From UBA5704 sp036264355 (GTDB lineage Bacteria; Acidobacteriota; Thermoanaerobaculia; Multivoradales; UBA5704), in assembly GCA_036264355.1 (NCBI GenBank), contig DATARD010000190.1, positions 26,863 through 90,862 on the forward strand: 64,000 nt of DNA. The letters are read 5' to 3'. Each line of letters starts with the position of its first letter. The stretch's first letter is position 1. This document shows positions 59,162-64,000 of this stretch, one piece after another. The notes under the pieces are model-generated. The model was not told the DNA's origin and did not search any database. It saw only the letters and a program-made list of their open reading frames with translations. Both the position numbers and the translations under genes were made by a program.

Positions 59162-59568
59162 GACCCCGAGGCGTGCTGGAGACCGTGCTGTACTGTCCGG
59201 ACCTGGAAGCGGCCCGGGACTTCTACACCGGAATACTGGGCCTGGAGCTCGCCGCGGCCATGACCGAGCGCCACGTCTTCCTGCGCTGCGGCGACGGCAT
59301 GCTTCTCCTGTTCAACCCCGAAAACACCAGCCGTATCCCCGTCCCCATCGGCGACGCGGTCGTGCCGATGCACGGCGGGCACGGACCGGGCCACATGGCC
59401 TTCCGTGCCACCCGCCAGGAGATCGACGCCTGGCGCGACCATTTGAGAGAGCACGGAGTCGCGATCGAAACCGAGATCGACTGGCCCGCCGGCGGCCACT
59501 CCCTCTACTTCCGCGACCCCGCCGGCAACAGCCTCGAATTCGCCACCCCCGAACTCTGGGGGCTTTGA
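59158..59568 (+). CDS. VOC/glyoxalase-superfamily protein
   Basis: 136 residues with the two beta-alpha-beta-beta-beta modules of the vicinal-oxygen-chelate fold: VLYCPDLEAARDFYTGILGL, HVFLRCGDGMLLLFNPE, GPGHMAFRATRQEIDAWRDH and SLYFRDPAGNSLEFATPELW. The His in GHMAF and Glu in SLEFA are the expected metal ligands. The substrate (methylglyoxal adduct, antibiotic or catechol) cannot be told. The ATG overlaps the aat stop. The large phased repeat array begins 25 bases after its stop. Confidence 0.9.
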   Translation: MRPRGVLETVLYCPDLEAARDFYTGILGLELAAAMTERHVFLRCGDGMLLLFNPENTSRIPVPIGDAVVPMHGGHGPGHMAFRATRQEIDAWRDHLREHGVAIETEIDWPAGGHSLYFRDPAGNSLEFATPELWGL

Positions 59569-59593
59569 TCCGAGCTGTCCGGAGAGAGGAAGC

Positions 59594-60106
59594 GGACGGT
59601 TCGACCGGAGAAGTGAGACACAAGGGGCGACAAACGGACGATCACGGCCGGATTATGAGACGCTACGAGGTCGAAGTGGACGGTTCCACTCGCCATGCGG
59701 ACGGTCGCGCTCATGAAGCGGACGGTTCCCCTCGAGAAGTGGGCGGTTGCCGCCAACAAGTGGGCGGTTCACCTGACCCAGTGGACGGTTGACGTGAGCA
59801 AGTGGACGGTTCCCCTGAGCAAGCGGACGGTTCATGAGCCGGGATGAACCGTCCGTTTGTTGACGGCGACCGTCCATTCCGACTCCGCGACCGTCCACTT
59901 CGCCTCCGGAACCATCCACGTCACGATCGCAACCGTCCATTTGCGTTCGGTAGCGTCTCAGATCTCCATCGGAACCGTCCATCTATACTCCATAGCGTCT
60001 CAGATCTTCGTCGGAACCGTCCGCTTGTGTTCCGCAGCGTCTCAGATCTCCGTCGGGACCGTCCGTCTGTGCTCCGTAGTGTCTCAGAACCTCGCCGGAA
60101 CCGTCC
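59594..60106. repeat. Head-to-head 21-bp-phased array of GGACGGT / ACCGTCC units
   Basis: Left arm: GGACGGT-type words at exact 21-base steps 59594, 59636, 59678, 59699, 59720, 59741, 59762, 59783, 59804, 59825, with GAGACAC/GAGACGC in the 59615 and 59657 slots. Right arm, inverted: ACCGTCC at 59848, 59869, 59890, 59911 (ACCATCC), 59932, 59974, 60016, 60058, 60100, with GCGTCTC/GTGTCTC filling slots 59953, 59995, 60037, 60079. The arms meet in a perfect 11-bp inverted repeat, GGACGGTTCAT (59825-59835) and ATGAACCGTCC (59844-59854), with an 8-base loop. Frames are open because 21 bases are seven codons. It lies between convergent genes. Confidence 0.92.
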
Positions 60107-60110
60107 ACCG

Positions 60111-60406
60111 AGTCCTCCCAGTCCCGTCATCCTGAGGGGAGCCTCGGCGACCTGAAGGATCTGGGAGGGCGGCTCACCCCGCCTTGACCCAAAGGACCAG
60201 TGCGCCTAATGTTCCTTCTATGCGTGCCGCCGTCCTGAAGCCAGGGTCCTCTTCTCAGGACATCCTCAAGGATGCTGTCCAGAAGGGTTACGTCACCTTG
60301 CCTCGCCGCCCTGAGGCGAAGGGCCCCTCCGGGGCCGCCTTGATGTGCCGCCGGAGGCTTGTGCGAGCCACCGAAAAATTCACAGGCCGCTGTTCAGACA
60401 GGCCCC
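60111..60406. other. Gene-free stretch with a TCATCCTGAGG-type dispersed repeat
   Basis: Contains GTCATCCTGAGGGGAG ... CTGAAGGATCTGGGAG (about 60124-60168), a word pair I know from dispersed repeats in several phyla, and a second CCTGA-rich patch. No gene is convincing. The rest is the 3' flank of pstB; no clear terminator for pstB is visible. Confidence 0.4.
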
Positions 60407-61228
60407 CTACCCAAACCGCCCCGTAATGTAATCCTCCGTCTGCTTCTTGATCGGATTCAAGAACAGCCTTTCGGTCGGACCGTATTCGATCAGCTCGCCG
60501 AGGTAGAGGAAGGCGGTGTAGTCGGAGACGCGGGAGGCTTGTTGCATGTTGTGGGTGACGATGACCTGGGTGTATTGCGTTTTCAGGTCTTCCATCAGCT
60601 CTTCGATGCGCGCGGTGGCGATGGGGTCGAGGGCGGAGCAGGGCTCGTCGAGGAGGATGACTTCGGGCTCGACGGCGATGGCTCGCGCGATGCACAGGCG
60701 CTGCTGCTGGCCTCCGGACATGCCGAGGGCGCTTTCGTTCAGGCGGTCTTTGACTTCGTCCCAGAGGGCGGCGCCTTTCAGGCTCTTCTCGACCGCTTCG
60801 TCGAGGATTCTTTTCTTGTTGATCCCCTGGATGCGCAGGCCGTAGGCGACGTTTTCGTAGATCGACTTGGGGAACGGATTCGATTTCTGGAAGACCATGC
60901 CGATGCGTTTGCGCAGGGCGTTGATGTCGATCCGCGGGTCGAAAATGCTGCCGCCTTCGAACTGGATGTCGCCTTCGATGCGCACGCTGTCGATCAGGTC
61001 GTTCAGCCGGTTGATACAGCGCAGCAGGGTCGACTTGCCGCAGCCGGAGGGCCCGATGAAGGCGGTGATCTGCTTCTCGGGGATTTTCATCGAAATGTCT
61101 TTGAGCGCCTTTTTCTCGCCGTAGAACAGGGAGAGCGCCTGGATCAGGAGGATCGGATTGTCGATCGATGGATCGAGCGGGTCCGCCTGGGCCGGATGGG
61201 CACGGGGCGTTTCGGTCTCGGCATTCAT
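60407..61228 (-). CDS. pstB: Phosphate ABC transporter ATP-binding protein
   Basis: 273 residues. Walker A is GPSGCGKST in TAFIGPSGCGKSTLLRCINR, followed by the PstB-specific RIGMVFQKSNPFPKSIYENV, the signature ALGMSGGQQQRLCIARAIAV, Walker B VILLDEPCSALDPIATARI and the H-loop VIVTHNMQQASRVSDYTAFL. It energises phosphate import at the inner membrane. It is the last visible gene of the pst operon, 27 bases after pstA. No phoU gene follows within the window. Confidence 0.96.
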   Translation of the reverse strand: MNAETETPRAHPAQADPLDPSIDNPILLIQALSLFYGEKKALKDISMKIPEKQITAFIGPSGCGKSTLLRCINRLNDLIDSVRIEGDIQFEGGSIFDPRIDINALRKRIGMVFQKSNPFPKSIYENVAYGLRIQGINKKRILDEAVEKSLKGAALWDEVKDRLNESALGMSGGQQQRLCIARAIAVEPEVILLDEPCSALDPIATARIEELMEDLKTQYTQVIVTHNMQQASRVSDYTAFLYLGELIEYGPTERLFLNPIKKQTEDYITGRFG

Positions 61229-61255
61229 CTCAGATCAGGCTCCGGAGGCTCCGGG

Positions 61256-62989
61256 TCAGACCGCGCTGCCCGCGTATTTGCGCCGCAGGTGGTTGCGCAG
61301 GGAAATGGCGACGATGTTGGTGGCGGTGACCACCAGGATCAACAGTAGCGCCGTCGCGAAGACGAGCGGCTTGGTGGCTTCCACGTTCGGGCTCTGGAAG
61401 CCGACGTCGAAGATGTGGAAGCCCAGGTGCATGAATTTGCGCTCGAAGTGGACGAACGGATAGTTGTGGTCCATCGGCAGCGACGGCGCGAGCTTGACCA
61501 TGCCGACGATCATCAGCGGCGCCACCTCGCCGGCCGCGCGCGCCATCGCCAGGATCATGCCGGTGAGGATGCCCGGCGCCGCCGCCGGCAATACCACCCG
61601 CCAGAGCGTTTCGAACTTGGTGGCGCCGAGCGCCAGCGAGCCCTCGCGCACGATGCGCGGCACCGCCGCGAGCCCCTCTTCGGAGGCGACGATGACCACC
61701 GGCACGGTGAGGAGCGCCAGCGTCAGGCTCGCCCAGAGGATGCCGCCAGTGCCGAAGGTCGGCGTCGGCAAGGCGTCGGCGAAGAAGAGCTTGTCGATGC
61801 TGCCGCCCACGATGTAGACGAAGAAGCCGAGGCCGAAGACGCCGAAGACGATCGAGGGCACGCCCGCGAGGTTGTTCACCGCGATGCGCACCAGGCGGAC
61901 GATGAAGCCCTGCTTGGCGTATTCGCGCAGGTAGATGGCGGCGAGGACGCCGAGCGGCACGACGGCGACGGACATCAGGAAGACCATCAGAACGGTGCCG
62001 AAGATGGCCGGAAAGATGCCGCCCTCGGTGTTCGACTCGCGCGGCTCGGAGGAGACGAACTCCCAGAAACGGACGAAGTAGAGGCCGGCCTTGTCCAGGG
62101 TGCCCAGGGTGTTGGGGTAGAGCACGTGCAGGATGGCGCCGACCGGCATCTCCTTGAGCGTGCCGTCGGCGGTGCGCGCCACCAGGGTCTCCGCGAGCAG
62201 ATCCTGGCGCTGTTTGGTGAGCCGGTCGGCGAGGGTTTGGTACTGCGCCTGTTTGGTGGCGATCTCGGCATCGATCTCCGCCATGAGACCCGGGTTCCCT
62301 TCCCTTTCGGCGCGCTTGTGCGCGAGGCGGAGCTTCTCGATCGCGTAGTTGATGTCGCCGATCTCGCCTTTTTCCAGGCGGCGGATGCGGTCACGCTCGC
62401 GCGTTTTCGCGGCGAGCAGCGGACCGATCGCCCGGCCGACGTCGCGCGGGCCGTGGGCGAGGACTTTGCCGCCGGAGCGGATCTCTTCGAGCGTGCCGTA
62501 GAAGTTCCCCCACTCGATGCGCTCCAGCAGCACGGCGTCGCCGGGCCGCGCGGTGGCGGCGATGTCTTTGCGGTCGATCCAGACGAAGTCGAGCCCCTGC
62601 ACGTCGCGGTTGCCGGTTTTGAGACGGACGCGGTCGATCGGCGTGCCGCCGGTCGTCGCCGCGGCGGGGTCCTTCTCGGCGCCCCAGACCTCGCCGAGGA
62701 TCTTGCGGCCGTCTTTCAGATCCAGCTCGAGCAGCTCTTTCTGCCAGAAGTACCCGAGGCCATTGACGGCCAGCAGCAGCAGGATGCCGATCACCAGGAG
62801 GACGTTGAAGGCGAGCGCGCCGCCGCAGAGCCAGGTGAACGCCTGCCCCATCATCTCGGTGCGCCGCCATTTGCCGCTGTAGAGGCTCGAAACCCGCGGC
62901 TGCCCGCTGTCTTCCGCCCGCCGCGCGCGGGAGGAAGCCCGGGGAAGGGGATGCGCGATGGAATCCATCTTGTCTCCGGGCCGGCTCAT
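61256..62989 (-). CDS. pstA: Phosphate ABC transporter permease PstA, long form
   Basis: 577 residues, about twice a standard PstA. The first helix (about 50-78, WLCGGALAFNVLLVIGILLL) is followed by a ~230-residue hydrophilic segment containing a coiled-coil-like part (RDRIRRLEKGEIGDINYAIE, AEIATKQAQYQTLADRLTKQ). The permease core then follows: LREYAKQGFIVRLVRIAVNN, LAGVPSIVFGVFGLGFFVYI and the EAA-type loop EGLAAVPRIVREGSLALGAT, then KFETLWRVVLPAAAPGILTG. The large segment is predicted periplasmic. The ATG overlaps the pstC stop by one base. Confidence 0.92.
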   Translation of the reverse strand: MSRPGDKMDSIAHPLPRASSRARRAEDSGQPRVSSLYSGKWRRTEMMGQAFTWLCGGALAFNVLLVIGILLLLAVNGLGYFWQKELLELDLKDGRKILGEVWGAEKDPAAATTGGTPIDRVRLKTGNRDVQGLDFVWIDRKDIAATARPGDAVLLERIEWGNFYGTLEEIRSGGKVLAHGPRDVGRAIGPLLAAKTRERDRIRRLEKGEIGDINYAIEKLRLAHKRAEREGNPGLMAEIDAEIATKQAQYQTLADRLTKQRQDLLAETLVARTADGTLKEMPVGAILHVLYPNTLGTLDKAGLYFVRFWEFVSSEPRESNTEGGIFPAIFGTVLMVFLMSVAVVPLGVLAAIYLREYAKQGFIVRLVRIAVNNLAGVPSIVFGVFGLGFFVYIVGGSIDKLFFADALPTPTFGTGGILWASLTLALLTVPVVIVASEEGLAAVPRIVREGSLALGATKFETLWRVVLPAAAPGILTGMILAMARAAGEVAPLMIVGMVKLAPSLPMDHNYPFVHFERKFMHLGFHIFDVGFQSPNVEATKPLVFATALLLILVVTATNIVAISLRNHLRRKYAGSAV

Positions 62990-64000
62990 CACAGTTGCTG
63001 GAAACGTTCCCGCAGCCGCTGGCGGACGAGCTCGGCCACCGTATTGATCACGAACGTGATGATGAAGAGCAGCAGGCCGGCCAGGAAGAGCATGCGGTAG
63101 AGGGTGCCGCCGTGCGGCGCCTCGGGGATCTCCACCGCGATGTTGGCGGAGAGCGTGCGGAAGCCGTTGAACGGATTCCAGTCCATGATCGGCGTGTTGC
63201 CGGTGGCCATCAGCACGATCATCGTCTCGCCCACGGCGCGCCCGAAGCCGATCATGATCGCCGAGAAGATGCCCGGCGAAGCGGTGGGGAGAACGACGCG
63301 GGTCACCGTCTGCCAGCGGTTGCCGCCCAGGGCGAGCGAGCCGGCGACCAGGTTCCCGGGGACGTTCGAGAACGCGTCCTCGGCGATGGCGAAAATGATC
63401 GGGATGACCGCGAAGCCCATGGCCAGCCCCACGACCACGGCGTTGCGCTGATCGAACGGCAGTCCGGTCGTGGTGAGCAGCCACGACTGGAAGTTGCCGG
63501 CGAACGCGAGCTTCTCGAACGAGAGCGAGAGGCCCAGGCACATCCAGATCCCCGCGGCGAGGACGACCACGAAGAGGAGCACCTCGGTGCCAAGGGGGAA
63601 ACGGTTGCGGAAGGCGCGCGGCAGCGACCGCCAGGCGAAACCGGCGAGGAGCACCAGGCACGGCAGCACGATCGCCATCAGCATCAGCGCCGGCATGGCC
63701 TTCTCGATGCGCGGCGCGAGCCACAAACCGGCGAGGAAGCCGAGCACCACGCTGGGCAGCGAGGCCATGATCTCGATCAGCGGCTTGAGATAGCGTTTGT
63801 AGACCGGATGCATGAACTGCGAGGCGTACATGGCGCCGAAGACGCCGAGCGGGATGGCGAGGATCAGCGAGTAGATGGTCCCCTTGAGCGTGCCGGCGAG
63901 GAGCGGGGTGAGCGACAGCTTGGGCTCCACGTCGTCGGAGGCGCCGCTCGACTGCCAGACGTAGTCGGGGTGGTCGTACCCCTCGTACCAGACCTTGCCG
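62989..64000 (-). CDS. pstC: Phosphate ABC transporter permease PstC, N-terminus beyond window
   Basis: At least 337 residues, open to the window edge. The visible part holds LLAGTLKGTIYSLILAIPLG, VFGAMYASQFMHPVYKRYLK, PLIEIMASLPSVVLGFLAGL and the EAA-like loop EDAFSNVPGNLVAGSLALGG, then NRWQTVTRVVLPTASPGIFS and MIGFGRAVGETMIVLMATGN. The GTG at 63930 is internal: upstream residues (YEGYDHPDYVWQSSGASDD) continue the frame. It is a PstC permease with an extended periplasmic region, matching the long PstA next to it. Confidence 0.92.
   Translation of the reverse strand, partial: GKVWYEGYDHPDYVWQSSGASDDVEPKLSLTPLLAGTLKGTIYSLILAIPLGVFGAMYASQFMHPVYKRYLKPLIEIMASLPSVVLGFLAGLWLAPRIEKAMPALMLMAIVLPCLVLLAGFAWRSLPRAFRNRFPLGTEVLLFVVVLAAGIWMCLGLSLSFEKLAFAGNFQSWLLTTTGLPFDQRNAVVVGLAMGFAVIPIIFAIAEDAFSNVPGNLVAGSLALGGNRWQTVTRVVLPTASPGIFSAIMIGFGRAVGETMIVLMATGNTPIMDWNPFNGFRTLSANIAVEIPEAPHGGTLYRMLFLAGLLLFIITFVINTVAELVRQRLRERFQQL

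Noticed and set aside
59594..60106. CRISPR array
   Set aside because: The repeated word is 7-12 bases, units are 21 bases, the arms are inverted, and no cas genes are present.
59565..60155. Heptad-repeat peptides across the GGACGGT array
   Set aside because: The frames change direction with the two arms and none has a convincing start. DNA-level phase explains the pattern.
1..64000. tRNA, rRNA or transposase genes
   Set aside because: I looked for T-loop words, rRNA-like conserved blocks and DDE/IS-type proteins and saw none I could support.

Overview
This is a GC-rich bacterial chromosome segment, densely coded on both strands, with no rRNA or tRNA gene that I can recognise. Several traits point to an Acidobacteriota relative, probably of the Thermoanaerobaculia/Holophagae side. 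These are futalosine-pathway menaquinone synthesis (MqnD), a secreted protein ending in a domain I associate with that phylum (CLNKGRFEVQADW ... VFAGGLTNV ... PIQDTLAFATC), a PEGA-type Ser/Thr kinase, M16 peptidase pairs and DUF899/DUF2182 genes. The taxonomic call is inference, because no marker gene is present.

Layout. 1-2.8 kb: NADP-glutamate dehydrogenase (cut by the window edge), a decayed two-gene module of the FLNVPYD type, and an ankyrin protein. 3.0-9.4 kb: a four-gene overlapping operon encoding a MoxR AAA ATPase, a small bpX-like protein, a vWA-like/beta-propeller protein and a large bpX-like/beta-propeller protein. This is a MoxR-vWA-beta-propeller ternary system, of the type predicted to act in NTP-dependent biological conflict. 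The vWA-propeller gene carries an in-frame REP/MITE-like palindrome. 9.4-24.8 kb: a repeat cluster, a secreted BNR protein, a winged-helix regulator divergent from a DUF899/DUF2182 pair, phosphoglycolate phosphatase, MqnD, three paralogous secreted proteins (the third broken by an in-frame TGA), an FAD oxidoreductase, a rhodanese lipoprotein, a STAS protein, a truncated methyltransferase, a CoA-transferase, a serine hydrolase and a DinB-like protein. 24.8-31.7 kb: an M23 peptidase, a DUF4262 protein, a strictly 21-bp-phased repeat array, a frameshifted CPBP protease, two toxin-antitoxin modules whose toxins are destroyed, and a DUF885 protein.

31.8-48.4 kb: mostly housekeeping or metabolic genes: PBP1C, a class V aminotransferase-like enzyme, homoserine dehydrogenase, a secreted protein, a DUF455 + ATP-grasp pair, an intact AbrB/PIN module, a HAD hydrolase, a membrane protein with TPR, DUF362, a flippase-like protein, DinB, an unusual molybdopterin-oxidoreductase/pentapeptide fusion, and cystathionine beta-synthase. 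48.4-51.8 kb: a compositionally different island with a lipoprotein and a membrane-anchored protein, plus decayed sequence. 51.8-59.6 kb: a DUF2007 protein, a PEGA kinase, an M16 peptidase / aminotransferase / M16-like operon, YjbQ, Aat and a VOC protein. 59.6-60.1 kb: a second 21-bp-phased array made of two head-to-head arms. 60.4-64 kb: pstC-pstA-pstB phosphate transporter genes on the minus strand, with pstC cut by the edge.

The most unusual signals are the two 21-bp-phased arrays (27.2-27.6 and 59.6-60.1 kb). They have different cores but the same exact two-helical-turn spacing. A weaker 41-bp-phased array lies at 29.2 kb. Next come the bpX operon and its in-frame repeat insertion. Defence/toxin-like genes in the window are repeatedly broken while their antitoxin-side genes stay open.
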